The notes below the pieces were generated by a model. It was not told where the DNA came from. It saw only the letters and a list, made by a program, of their open reading frames with translations, and did no database searches. The translations under genes and the position numbers were made by a program. Below, one piece after another: positions 43,754 to 55,700 of a DNA stretch of 64,000 nucleotides (position 1 is its first letter; each line of letters starts with the position of its first letter). The stretch comes from Arabidopsis thaliana (taxonomy: Eukaryota > Streptophyta > Magnoliopsida > Brassicales > Brassicaceae), in the NCBI RefSeq assembly GCF_000001735.4, contig NC_003076.8:2046001-2110000 (forward strand), read 5' to 3'.

Positions 43754-44313
43754 TTATCCAGTATATCCCCCGCCGGTTCCGTACCCGGTGGCACCACCAC
43801 CACCAACGTGAGTGTTATGAGCGGTTGTCCGACCAGTTCCAGTGTTCCTTCCAATCGGGTCGGTCACAGCCGTGCCCTCCACAACGCGGTCGGTCAGTTG
43901 TCCCGTTCCGTGACCAGGCAGAGCCGACATCTGATGTGTCCCAGTGCCGTGTCCGACTTGTCCAGTGGTCGAGTGAGTGGCCGTCCCCAAACCTAAACCG
44001 GTTCCGGCTCCAGCCGCTTCTTTCATGGCCGCGTTGTGCTGACGCGTTTCTCTCTTCTGCATCTCAGCTTGATTGATCTTATCTTCTTTAACCTGTGTAG
44101 CCATCTGTTTCTGAACAGGGTCTCGTGTCTTCATCTTCTCCGCCTTTTGAAGACAAAACAAACCCAACGTTACACCATTTTTATTATTTTACATCAATAA
44201 ATTAATAATAACCACAATTCTGTTACCTTTTCCTCCAAGGTAGCTTTGGTTTTGTCCATGCCAGATTTTGCAGAAGCTGCAATATTCGAAGCTGTTTCTT
44301 TCATCGACTGCAT
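43754..44313 (-). CDS. LEA4-5: Group 4 late embryogenesis abundant protein LEA4-5
   Basis: Minus-strand join: 44227-44313 and 43754-44143, giving 158 residues. The N-terminal half ([20 protein letters not shown] onward to about residue 75) is Lys/Glu/Ala-rich and should fold as an amphipathic helix on drying (LEA_1/PF03760). The C-terminal half is Gly/Thr/His-rich with repeats such as GHGTGTHQ and [10 protein letters not shown] and is disordered. LEA4 proteins protect enzymes and membranes during water loss and accumulate in seeds and stressed tissue. No cysteine is present. The upstream region carries ABA-response elements (separate entry), in keeping with strong ABA and drought induction. 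I recall At5g06760. Confidence 0.95.
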
Positions 44314-44475
44314 TTTTACCAAATCTCTCTCTTTTCCTTTAGCGAAATTCAAAGATGTTACAAAGATATCTTCTGATTACTTTTGTTTATTGTTTTGCTC
44401 ACCGAGCATGTCCCATAGATATAGCCATAGGCCTCGCGTTCGTCACGATAGTTTAATATTTAATTACGTTCTTGA

Positions 44476-44603
44476 CGACACGTCAGTGAGACGTGTCATG
44501 AAAGAAGAGGAAGAAGAGGTGGTAGGCTTTGTGTTTCAGTTATTGGTCCTACACGTGTTGGAAAGCCTTTGAGTCGTTGAGAAGATAGATGTTGACGCGT
44601 GTT
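44476..44603. promoter_or_regulatory. ABRE / CE3-like cluster of the LEA4-5 promoter
   Basis: Within about 130 bases lie GACACGTC (44477-44484), GACGTGTC (44490-44497), the G-box ACACGTGT (44551-44558) and GACGCGTGTT (44594-44603). ACGTGTC and CACGTG are the ABRE core bound by ABF/AREB bZIP factors, and ACGCGTGT is the coupling element CE3 core. They lie about 165-290 bases upstream of the LEA4-5 ATG on the minus strand. Function is inferred. Confidence 0.7.
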
Positions 44604-44936
44604 AGGCTTTAGAGTTCGCCTCATGTCGGCGGTTAACCCGGTTTTGTAATCGATAGGTTAAGACAAAACAAGTATATTATTGTGCATGATATCTTAAGAG
44701 TTAAGACAAAAATAGTATGTAGCTGTAATATAAGGGTTTTAACATATCAAAGTCTTTTAACTGTGATCGGTAACTTACAGAACTCGTCGAATCTTCAGAG
44801 CTCAATACAGAATGGGCTAAAGTTTTCAAAGCGAGTCGCATAAAACAAATTGATAAAACAAAAAGAGAGAGCAAAAAGTCACAATGATAATGGAGCTAAC
44901 AATGCATAATCTGTTCTCAAGAGTCTAAAGACATAA

Positions 44937-46787
44937 CTAAGCGATTCCTGACCTGCGCAGCTCAGATTCACCATGAGCAAAATGGCATCTATCTCCATAT
45001 GTACAGTTCCCTTTAGAGTACCTATCACAGATCTTGGTTTTGTAGTTGCTCCCAGGATGTGGTTTCCCTTCAGGACCACCAATCCCTTGAGGTTTCTTCA
45101 CTGATCCAAGCCTCCCTATAAGCTCTCTCACCATCCCACTCGCTACATTGATCTGTTCAAATGTTCCTTCCAGCTCGATAATCTTCAAGTTTGGGTCTCT
45201 TTCATGATCTTTAATCGATAATTTTGCTCCTGTTTCACGGCATATCTGTTTGGAATGGATTCCACCTTTTCCAATGATGGCACCGGCTAAAGAAGCATCT
45301 ACACTGATCTTGGAAGTAGAAGCACCAAAGATTGAAACAGGGCCTGATCCTGGATCTCCTCTCCCTGAGAATCTGCCGCCGGGACCACCAGATCCTTGCA
45401 TATTTCTGGAAACTTGAGAAACCGGTGGTCGGAGATTTGTCATCTGCGCTGCAGCATTGTACCCACCGGGCACATAGTGCAAGAAGTGGCAATTGTCACC
45501 AAATGGACATCCAGAAGTGCTGCAGTACAAACCATAATGCATCAGCAAATTCATTCGAGAAAGAACAAAACGACACATCTCCAAGCTGTTGCACTATTGC
45601 TACCTTCTCGAAAAAGCTATAGCGTTTTAGTACAAAGATAATGAAAGAAATTTATAAAGTAATAAAACAGATTGTAGTCATTATGCATCACCGATGAACA
45701 ACACGTTGCACAGGAGCCGAAAGACTCATGGATAGTTCAAAGATAATGCAAGAAGAACCTTACTTGAGAACAATGGTTTTATGCTGCATATGCAAAATTA
45801 CAGTTTCCTTACCATCAAACAGAAGAAGAATAAACAAATTGTTTACAACGACAGCCACAAAAACAAGTTTTGGTTGATTTTGTATATTAGATTCACCAGT
45901 AGAGTTCAGTTCCAAAATTATACTCCATATAAGCTTATCATCCATTCTTAGGAGGAATCACAGTTTGTTACATTGACTTTTTAACTCGTTTAAGGATGAA
46001 CAGTGCTACGTACCTGTATAACAACTATCCACTTCATTAGCACACTTTATACAGTATTACTTCTTAATTTCATGATCCAATCAGGAAAAAAAATAGATTT
46101 ATAACCTGAAAAATTTAGTGCATGGCTTGGATTTGCTTCCTAAACCAGTTGAAATTGATTCCATCTCTGTTGCAAACATTAAGTGCTTTTACTTGGTTAA
46201 ACTTTTCTACAATTTTCTCAATACATATCATTTGGACTTGGCACCAGTATACCATTCTGGTTTTGAAAATTTCCAGGGTTATAGAGTTTTGAAATTGAAC
46301 TCAACAGCTTGAGTTGATACAGATCAATATATCAATCAAGTAAATCCAGTAATGTTGAGTGGTCACAAAGGCTAATGGGAGTTGATTGATGAATCCAATG
46401 AATATGAGAAGAAGGGTAAGCCAATAGCACAACACAAAGCAGAACAAGATACAAACTTCTCATATCAATTGTCTCCCAACTCTCAAGTAAGGTAATACCA
46501 GACTGAAGCAGAAAAAGGGTTTGCGACTAATCTCTCTAATGAACACAAAAATGAACAAAGGAACAACCTTTACGAGAGACAGAGCACACATTGCAACTAG
46601 AAATGAACAAACATAAGTGATACCAAAACATTCTCTCTTGTTGTGAAGATCTCGAATTTCTAAAACCCAATTGGAGACAATAGGAAGGAGAGGAGTGAAA
46701 GAACAAACCTTGCTTAGACCTCTTGAATCCGCCATTGGAGTTGTGAGAGGCAGCAGCTTCAGGGCGTCCTCTCTTACGAGCATCCAT
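44937..46787 (-). CDS. CCCH zinc finger and KH domain RNA-binding protein
   Basis: Minus-strand join: 46709-46787, 46106-46166, 44937-45519, giving 240 residues. It starts MDARKRGRPEAAASH, a basic, probably nuclear-targeting N-terminus. Zinc finger 1 (C-x8-C-x5-C-x3-H) begins KPCTKFFSTSGC and is split by the second intron. A Gly/Arg-rich linker follows (GSGGPGGRFSGRGD). A KH domain at about 113-180 contains the GKGG loop (IIGKGGIHSKQI). Zinc finger 2 near the C-terminus is C-x7-C-x5-C-x3-H (CDRYSKGNCTYGDRCHFAH). The CCCH-KH-CCCH order is a small plant family thought to bind mRNA; some relatives influence flowering or stress. The long first intron (46167-46708) contains open frames that are not coding. 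I recall At5g06770. Confidence 0.93.
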
Positions 46788-48146
46788 GTCTCGATAAGAT
46801 CGATTGAATCGGAGTAGGTAGAATCGAAGAAAGATGAAATGAGATCTCAAAGTTTTGTGATATGAGCTTTGCGATTCTTATCCTTTTAAAATTCTATTGG
46901 GTTTATCATCATCATCATCATCTCCACACACACAGCTCAACAATATAAATGGGGGATAGAGGTTTGCTTAATTTGTTAATAATATAAATTAATTCGTGGA
47001 ACACCAAAAGACCAGGAGACTAATTCCATTATTAATTATATGGATTACTATAAATTTAAAGTATATACATTAACATTAGAATGAATTTATGTTTTGACAA
47101 TAATAGAGTTTATTTGATGAGACTGGAATCAAACTTGTACTCATGCAAGTAATAAACACCAAAAAAATATTCAACTCTGATTATTTGTACACATATTACT
47201 TTATATTTATTGTTAATTCACATCCAGTGGTTTCAAAAATAGAGAATTGTTAAATTTGCGCGTTTTAATTGTTTTATCATAGTCACATTAGTTTTAATAT
47301 ATTCAAAAAATACAGAAAAAATAATTTGGGTAACGAGTCATTTGTAGAAATTTTGGAAAAAAATCGTTAAGTTTGGCGCGTTTTAATTTTTTATCATAAT
47401 CACAGTAATTTAAACTAAAAAGTAGTATTTTTTTCTGATAACTCTATCAATAACATTCAATCTAAAAAAAATACGGAACATATAATTTGAATAATCGATC
47501 GGTTTAAGATTGCCATTAAGATTGAACATATAATTGCCATTAAGAATTAAGATTGTCATTTTAACAAAAGAAAAATTATAAAAAATTTCTAACATCGGGT
47601 CGATAAGACGATAACCCTGATACTAATTTATTGTTAACCGTTCTTATAACCATTGAATATATTTTTTTAAAACAATAAAATAAATTGAAGTAAAGTAACC
47701 ATTGAAATATTTTTAAAATTGAAGGATTCAGTGACAGGTGATTTATGTTGATCTCACTTTCCATCTTATATTCTTGCTAATTGAATCAGATTTTGAATGT
47801 TATGCTCAAAGGTCAAAAGCCTCTTCTCAATATTTACATGCTTGGTTCGATTCTTTTTACATTGTTTAGACAGGAATTGGGGATTTGAGCAAGTAAATTA
47901 TTAACGATCCTGATGGCAAGCCTGATGATGATCACACAAGTTCAGAATTTTTTTTTAAAAATAGTGTTTTTACAAACAAAATTCCTAACGATTATTTTCA
48001 TACATTCTGAAACCACAAATTAGAAGAATACTACTAATTGTTCATCATATATGAACAAAATCATTTTCTGGGATCCCTTAAAGCAAAACAGAAGAAAAAG
48101 AAATATTGCTAGTCATTTTTCCTAGGGGTGATGGTGTCATACATAC
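46788..48146. other. Spacer between the CCCH-KH gene and EML2
   Basis: The left part is the CCCH-KH promoter and 5' leader, with a TCATCATCATCATC repeat at about 46909-46922. The middle is very AT-rich and contains a diverged direct repeat (about 47249-47290 and 47366-47407). The right end should be the EML2 3' UTR. No gene is supported. Confidence 0.4.
47249..47407. repeat. Diverged direct repeat, two copies about 117 bp apart
   Basis: GTTAAATTTGCGCGTTTTAA at 47249 recurs as GTTAAGTTTGGCGCGTTTTA at 47366. Both are followed by TTATCATAGTCACA or TTATCATAATCACA. The similarity continues weakly further downstream. No open frame or terminal repeat explains it. Confidence 0.6.
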
Positions 48147-50377
48147 TCACCCCAGCAGCATTGGAAGCTCATGCGAATACGGTTCTTCTCCATCTGGTTC
48201 ACCAGCACAAATTATGTTGTTGTTAGTGATCTTAGTGCATGACAAATAGAAATAAACAAAGGCCGCTGTTCACATTTATTACCGCTTTCGTAATCAGAAG
48301 CATCCGTAAGCCTTGCAATGGCAGCAATAAGCGCCTGTTCATGTTCCTATATCATCCAATAACAACAACACCAAGTTTCACTTCACTGTTTCTTTCAATC
48401 GATATCTCGTCACAAAGTTCTTATCAATTATCATATCGCTCACCTTGAGTAGCTTCTTGGCCTTATCAAGCTCATGTGGATCAGGAAGGTTTGAATCAAA
48501 AACTCTCTCGACCTAATGCGAAAGATTTCGACATCAAAAACCCTTTTTGCCTAAAGAGAAACAAAATGCAGAGAGATAGAGATACCTACCTCTTTCACAA
48601 GTGAGTCTGTGTTGAACAATTCAATCTCACCGAAAAACTTCCTCCCACCACCGTTTTCCGTTGCTAAATGTTCTCTTCTTGGCTGAGTTCTTGGACCTCT
48701 CCCTCTACCACCATGGCTTAAGGTCCTTCGATTCCCACGAGTTGTTCCACCGCCATGTCCTACATTCAAAGTTACCCCATCTTCCTCTCCATCCCATCTT
48801 ATATCTTTCGTTGGAATCTACAATTATATAACTAACTAACTTCAGATTCTGCTGAAAATGTTTTCATACTAGGTGGATACACTATACAAATGTTTCCCAC
48901 GTAATCTTACTAATGAAAGCTACCTCCAAAAACAAATGTAACTTTACCCAAAAGACATTCTTGGCAGCATTTTCCACAAAAAACTTAAAAACCTAATAAT
49001 ATCAAAAACTCGTGAAGATTACCTCATTAAGATCAACCCATTCCCATGTCTCATTCACTGTGTTTATATCATATACCAACGCATGTCGACCCTGCGAGAG
49101 AACAATGAATGCATCAATTACAATATACTTAAGCTATGTTCAACGCTAAATACAGTTCCAAACTTCTAGATATATCAAAGTCATAGTATACTTTTCAACG
49201 CCTCATATGCACATTAACAGTAAACACCTCCTTTCTTCAATTCATCAAGAACTACACTATAGAGAGACTTGATTAACTAGAGAAGTCTTTCGACAAATGC
49301 CTAAACCATGATCCTAGACTAATCCAGAGTACCCCGGCTCATTCTGCCTAAACTTCCTTTTTAACTAGTGAGCTATCTAGCTAAGCGATTCGACTAGTTG
49401 CTTAGCTTTCTACACAGTTACAATCAACCTAAAGTAATTGCAATGCTCACTCACTAGAGTAACTCTGAACTATACGGTAAATTTCGATCAGGCTTTGAGG
49501 CCTTGGAGTCAGATATTCGAAGTACAGGAGACACCTCGACACACAAACATATATAATGCTGAACATATGAATTTCTGATTCAATCTCAATAAAAAGGTCT
49601 CAGCCATCAGAAGTTACCTCATTTGCATTGTATTGTGTAACTACTGCTTCATAAAAGCTGTTGTCTTCAGGCCATTTTGTCCACACTTTTCTTCCAATAA
49701 GAGCTTCCGCAGGTTCATTTGCTGATACTACACGGTTATTGAATGACTTACTTCTAGTAGAACCAATCGACGGATACTGCATGTGTATCACAAATGATAT
49801 GATCAGTAAATAAACAGAAAACCATATGCAAATACAGATATCCTCTGCTTGTTGTTCTATGACCAAAGATTAAAACAAGAAGTCTTACGGATTGGAACGT
49901 CTTCTGTTTCTTCCGAGAAGCTGAAAAAGTCGGACTAGGATGAACATCGAGGGACTGATGTCTAACAACCTGGTTTCCACCTCTTGGTCTCGAATCTCTG
50001 TTGGTCCAGTTCCATCATACAACACATTATTACAAGATACAACGAAATCTAGATTCATAGCTTTACTATCACAAATGATCAGACTCGTTACCTTATTCTT
50101 TTGATAAGATCATCATTATGGACATTGTTCAACAGTTGTCGGTTTTCATCATCAGATATCCTCAATTCTTTACGTAGGTTTGTCATCACGGTTGCTTTAT
50201 CCTATAAAATGAAACCATATAAGCCAAATCCTTTGTCTTTTGATGGCAAAAGGAAGAAAGAGGACTTACCCAAGAAAATTCATCAGCCTGTGCTTGAAAA
50301 GCTCTTAATACAGCAGAATAAGCTTCCTGCTCAAGTATATGAATCTGCGCTTCCATATTAATGTGTAGACCTACCAT
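48147..50377 (-). CDS. EML2: EMSY-like protein 2 (ENT and Agenet/Tudor-like domains)
   Basis: Minus-strand join: 50270-50377, 50092-50201, 49889-49997, 49618-49776, 49023-49091, 48590-48817, 48444-48512, 48283-48346, 48147-48193, giving 320 residues. The ENT domain (about 8-75, [20 protein letters not shown]) is the module shared with human EMSY. A Royal-family Agenet/Tudor-like domain follows (about 130-185, [20 protein letters not shown]). The C-terminus is a short coiled coil ([20 protein letters not shown]). EMSY-like proteins are chromatin readers, and some act with EDM2 in defence gene control. I chose MVGLHIN (50377): an in-frame TAA lies upstream in the predicted leader exon. MEAQIH (50356) is an alternative. 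The leader exon (50822 to about 51130) joins across intron 50411-50821. I recall At5g06780. Confidence 0.9.
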
Positions 50378-50388
50378 ATACTTTCCAT
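50371..50388 (-). promoter_or_regulatory. Five-codon upstream ORF overlapping the EML2 start
   Basis: On the minus strand ATG GAA AGT ATA TGG TAG starts 11 bases before the EML2 ATG and ends just inside the coding region. In the predicted spliced leader (50822-51130 joined to 50378-50410) it is the first ATG, so scanning ribosomes would meet it before the main start. Effect on translation is inferred. Confidence 0.55.
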
Positions 50389-52087
50389 CCAAATGAAACC
50401 AACCCTTCTTCTGAAATGTAGAAAACACTTTATAACATCAATAGTTTAACAAACTACTAAATTTTCAGGTACTTCACGAAAAACATTGGCACTAATCAGA
50501 TTCATGAATAATTTTGACAGTCGAGGTCTCATGAGAATGTAGGAGCTTATTGGTGGACTTATTGTATCAAGAAATTGGATAACTTTAGTTTAAGCGAATA
50601 TTCGGACAGCAAAAAAAATAGACATGAGATGATCAAACAATCTAATAGAATGTGAAAAGAATATCTTAAACCCTAAGAAAGAGAATAATTTAGTAAAACC
50701 CTTTTTTTTAAACTCCAGTGATATTTCAAACCCTAGAACTGTTAGATCTCTCAATGGACAAAAGAGAAATGTCTTAAATCGCTCAAACTAAGTACAAAAC
50801 AGAAATTATACCTCCTTATTCAGAATCCTGTCGTAAAACAGCAATCTTTATACGAAACCCTTAATTGTCGAAGAGAGAAAGATTGACTCCCAAACGCAGA
50901 GGCTATAAAGAGCTGATTGGATCCGAAGTGAGTAATTCGTAGGGAATTGAAGAGAGAAATTGAAAGAATTTGACAAAAAGGAAAGAACTTTTCTAAGTAT
51001 TGGTAGAGATTGATCTTGATAAAAAGCGGAAGTGCAGTGTTTTGAGCTGGCTGGGCACAGCGTGCGATGAAGAGAGAGAGAAGAGAAGATCGAAGACGGG
51101 AAGTTCCAAGTTGGAGGAGAGAGAAACCTTAGTTTGGTCGGAAGCAGCTTAAGACAAGACGATGCGTTTTTGTTTAATTTCATTTTGGGCCTATTTTATG
51201 ATAACATAGGCCTGTTTGGCCCAAACTGTTAATGAAAATATGAAATGTATGTTTTTTTTAAGGCACCTCTACTGGAGTCTCTAAAGTCTAAACTAAGACT
51301 TGTATTTATAATAAATAAAAGTTGGTTTTTATGCTAAAATTGTTTAGAATCAGGCTTGTTAATTTAATGTTTAAATTTTTTATATATCATAAAAAATAAA
51401 ATTATCTATATATAAGCTCCATTATGCATAAGCTTAAACTATATATGAATATTATTTTTAATTGATATTACATAAAGTTAATAAATAATTTTAAATTAAT
51501 GTAGTTTTAGTTAATACAATTATATAATTTAGGAAAAACTGAGATTTTGAAAATTAAAATTTACACTTTATAAATTTTATCAACATTTTGATATTTTAAA
51601 TATAACTTGTTTTATATGTTGTCTAGCATTTTTAAGGTTACACTATCTTAATTTTTTGCATAATGATGTTATTTAAGGAAATATTTTATTTCTGATGGAT
51701 CTTAGAAAAGTCAGATAAGTAAACTGAAAATCGAAATTGGTCCCGTTGTATACAACCAAAAGAAAACAACAATATCAGAAGATAGTAGCAAAAGAACGTC
51801 ATAAACCACAAAAGCCAAAGTTACAAAAATCCATTCCATTTGTATCCTCTCTTCTCCTTTTTGGACTGTCGTCTATTCTAGTTTATAAACCACCACCATC
51901 AATATCATCATCATTAGACTGTAACACAACAAACACCACACAATCCATATATCCCTATGCTTCCAATACACATTTTCAGATAATTCAAACTATGCATGTG
52001 AGGAGTTTCAAAAGAAGAAAAGAAGGAAAAAGTGAAATCACATAAAAAGAAATGAAAGATACAAATTAGGCCCCATCATCATCGTTA
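50378..52087. other. EML2 leader, promoter and spacer to the DUF761 gene
   Basis: 50378-50410 and 50822 to about 51130 are predicted EML2 5' UTR, separated by an intron with GT at 50820-50821 and AG at 50411-50412 (minus). The promoter at 51184-51226 has three site II-like motifs (TTGGGCCTA, ATAGGCCTG, TTGGCCCAA). Further right the DNA is AT-rich to about 51720. The last ~370 bases before 52088 would be the DUF761 gene 3' UTR. AAACCCTA telo-box-like motifs occur at 50671 and 50730 inside the leader intron. Confidence 0.5.
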
Positions 52088-52717
52088 TCAACCGCTTCTA
52101 TTCAGGGTTCCTTGGGATCTCCTATATGAATCAACTTTCTCCAACATGAACTTCTCATGGCAATTTGCTATAAACCTATCAGCCAATTTATCAATCTCAT
52201 TCATCATCGTCTCTGTCTCCTCTTCTTGGCCGTCTTTAACTTTATCCTCTAGCTGTCTTAGATAGCTAGAGAGCTGAGATGGTTCTTGATCATCATCATC
52301 GCGACCATCCATGGATTCAGTGGAGTACATTGACTCCCAAGTCGATTCGTGTACGAGATGAGCTAAGTAGAGCTCTTCCGGGAGACGCACTGGCGCAGAG
52401 ACAGGCACTACGTGAGAGGAGCAAAAGTTGTAGTGAAGTCTGAAGGAGCCGAATAATATATTATTCTTTTGTTTCTTTGAGACTCTCTTTGGATAGAGTA
52501 AAGAAGACACTGACAAGAAATTGTATTGCTTCTTTCTCAAGACTCTAACAAGAATGGATGAAACTCTAGATATTTCTCGGAGTAGCCGACAAACTTGAGA
52601 AATGATGAGAGTTTGTATTAGGGATTTGAGTTTCATGGAGCTTGAGGTTGGTGAAGAAGAAGATGAACATTGAGAAGAAGACATAGAAGAAGATGTTGAT
52701 TTGAGTGGCATTGCCAT
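52088..52717 (-). CDS. DUF761 (cotton-fibre-type) protein
   Basis: Single-exon gene for a 209-residue protein. The N-terminus is Ser-rich (TSSSMSSSQCSSSSSPTSSS). A hydrophobic and basic stretch follows (LIQTLIISQVCRLLREI, then ILVRVLRKK). An acidic linker holds DGRDDDDQEP. The C-terminal 35 residues hold the DUF761 signature EIDKLADRFIANCHEKFMLE, ending KVDSYRRSQGTLNRSG. DUF761 proteins are plant-only, first seen among cotton fibre transcripts. Their biochemical role is not established, although some affect growth when over-expressed. The ATG is the first in frame; a second Met follows two codons later. I recall At5g06790. Confidence 0.85.
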   Translation of the reverse strand: MAMPLKSTSSSMSSSQCSSSSSPTSSSMKLKSLIQTLIISQVCRLLREISRVSSILVRVLRKKQYNFLSVSSLLYPKRVSKKQKNNILFGSFRLHYNFCSSHVVPVSAPVRLPEELYLAHLVHESTWESMYSTESMDGRDDDDQEPSQLSSYLRQLEDKVKDGQEEETETMMNEIDKLADRFIANCHEKFMLEKVDSYRRSQGTLNRSG

Positions 52718-55700
52718 TCTCTCTCTCTTTCTCTTGTTACAAATTAAATCTTTGGTTGGGAAAGGCTTATTTCTAGTTGAACATCAAATATTATGAAGAA
52801 GGGTTTGACTGAAATATCCTTATACTTTTGGACTATTTAAAGGGATGCCATTGCCACTCTACTTTGGAGAGTTTAATTGTGGTCGGGGTGGTGTGTGTGA
52901 GCCCACTTGATCTGACGTGTTTAACGAATACTAGGAAAATCTCAGATTTGAAAGAAAGAAAGAAGAAGTGACTTTAGATTCAAGTAACTGACACTGATCA
53001 TTGCTTCTCTGTAGTCTGTACTCTCTTTATTTCAACTACAATTTTCACATCTTTGCTAATTTCTGTCAATCAATAGCTATAATATTACCACTGAATAGAT
53101 TGCAAAGTTCGACAACAAAAATGTAATCAATAGTAGTTATTATTAGTTTAATGTCTTTCTCTGTTAATGAAATCAAATAGAGTGAAACTATATCCATCAT
53201 TTTGCATGGTTTAATTGATCCACAGTTTGGTCATTGGTGTAACACCAAGTATGTAATATCGAATAACAAACCTAACGACTTTACTAAACATTCAAACGGA
53301 TATAATAAAGGTGGGATGACGAATCTTAGACCACATGAAACAAATTTGTACAGCACTTTTATGCCCAAAAACAAATCCCTAGGATCCCCATATCGAGTCT
53401 CTATGACCATATGCCAGAAAAAAGATTCTACTACCCCGCTTCCTATATTTCAAAATATTTGCATTTTTTAATTTATTGTTTATCTACTTTTTGTCTTTTT
53501 TTTTTTTGTTTTTTTAAATATAGGTTACACAATCTATATTTAGCCCCCAAAAAATTATAATAAAAAATACAGTTTTTAAGTTGGACAAACCAAACTGATC
53601 AACAATCTTAAATTACGCCAAAAAATAAGTTTTTTTTCCTATGAATTGCCTTCTTATTAACCGCAACATTATAAACATCAATGCCTTAATCTAAGAAGAT
53701 CTATACAATCAATTAAGTTACTGAAATTAAAAGAAACAACATATTTATTGGCGTTGATAATTAGGGTTACATATGCACCTTATGTCCCAAATTCGATATG
53801 ATGTTGATAAACAAATTAAGCGGAACAGCTTCTGACGAGACAAGATAAGATAGCAAAGGACTCGACCTGCGCTTTTTTGGAAAAGGTCACTACGATATAT
53901 AAGTTTTGCGGTGACACGACTTTTGATAGTCTGAGTAGAAAAAAGAATTAAGAATCCAGCGAGTCCTCTCAATCATGGACGACTTTTTGTCACGAGCCAA
54001 CGGTGAAAGACAAAAACTTTTGTAATATGGGCTTTTTTAATTAACATCTATGAGCCCATCAAAATAAAGGATCCATTAGCCTGGGATGTTCAGAATGATC
54101 AAGTCAAAAGAAATTTTACATCTCTCTCCGCTTCTTGACATTCATAACATCTATCTTTGCATTCACATCTCTAACGATAATAAATCATTTAGCAATAGTG
54201 CAATACGGATAGAAACCAGTTTATCAATTCATGAAGAAAGATAATTTTTAAAGATTTATGATATGTTTGTTCATATGTGGAGATTCGGAACGTATTTGAA
54301 ATATTTTTTTATTAAGGTTAAGGGAATTGTTTATTTTATCATCAAATCCGGCTGCAGAATGCACATCGTGATTCGTTTATTTTAATGATTTTTTAGAGCT
54401 TCAAGTTAAGGTCAAGTTTCTTCAAATATTGCCCTTAACAGAGTCTAGCGAAATTTGTCTCTGCTATCAAAACAAATAATAAATTACAATCTTATTATCC
54501 CAACAAAAAGCAATCTTTACGCAAACAAGCCAAATCACCTGACCTAGATATCGAACTTTAATTTAAAATAAAAAGGACTGAATTAAAAAAAAATTATCGT
54601 TAAATTGTTATGTCGACACGCGTCAGGGGGCATCTGTGACTGAGACGAATATAGTCTATTTTTTATAAGACGAGACGAATAAAGAAATAATACTGAACGA
54701 AATTAAGAAATATACTTAAGTAAAAAAACCAAAGACCTGTCTAAAGACATGTAATTGTTTATCTACAAAAGTGGGAAAACGCAACTTGTAAGAATAGTAT
54801 TGGACATTATTTTAATACGCAGGGGGAATCTTACAGTTGTTCTACTGTGGCTTTCCAATTTTAAACTGTAACATTAATTAGATAAAGAACTTACTTTTAT
54901 TTAAAAGTATTAACCATCTAAGAAATTTTATAACAAGAGAGAATTTATCAACTCCTCGTAATAGATCAGTCACAATTCAATGTATGACACCTTGTTTTGA
55001 ATAGATTGAGTTGTTGTTACGCGCAGAGTTTTAATTGTATTGTTTTAGGTTTTAAAATACAATATTTTTAATTTTGTAGGAAAGTTTGAAAGTGTTTAGA
55101 AACTAAAAGCATTAACGACTCTAATATAAAATTTTAGTAACCCCTCTTAATCATACAATTTTTGGTATTTTGGAATTTGGTAATGTTGATGGTAATTATG
55201 AAAAATAAACGAAAACTTTTGTATTTTTGAGAGTAATCCTTTTATTGTTTTAATACACAGATTTACAAATTGTCTATATGATTTTATTTTAATAGAAATT
55301 ATTTATTCAGCAACAAACAGAAATTTAGTTTATGAAGCTTTTGCTTTTAATAAAAAATATATCGGGAGATCTCGAACAGAAGTTCATACTTAAAAACTCT
55401 TGAACTTATAGAAAAACATGTACTCATTTGCTTATTTTTTTTTTAAATAAAAAATATAAACCATGTATTCTTTTCCTTTAAAGTATTTGCATTGGCCGAT
55501 TATAATTAAAAATCTTTCAGCTTAGATTCGAGATATTATGTACCCACTCGCAGAATTCACGTATAAAAAATTGTTCACGTCAAATTAGTATACCTTTAAA
55601 AAAAAGAAAAAATTTTTAGTATACCTTTGAGTTTTTCTTGTAAATAAATTCATTTAGATATATTTGTTAAACGACAACTGCCTTTTTCTTCTTCTGTTTT

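Noticed and set aside
46460-46850. Overlapping 104- and 107-codon minus-strand frames in the CCCH-KH gene
   Set aside because: Only 46709-46787 is coding. The rest reads into the first intron or out of frame through the leader.
53202-53471. 89-codon plus-strand frame (MHGLIDPQFGHWCN...)
   Set aside because: No known domain, no splice partner and no promoter-like context. Length is within chance for this much intergenic DNA.
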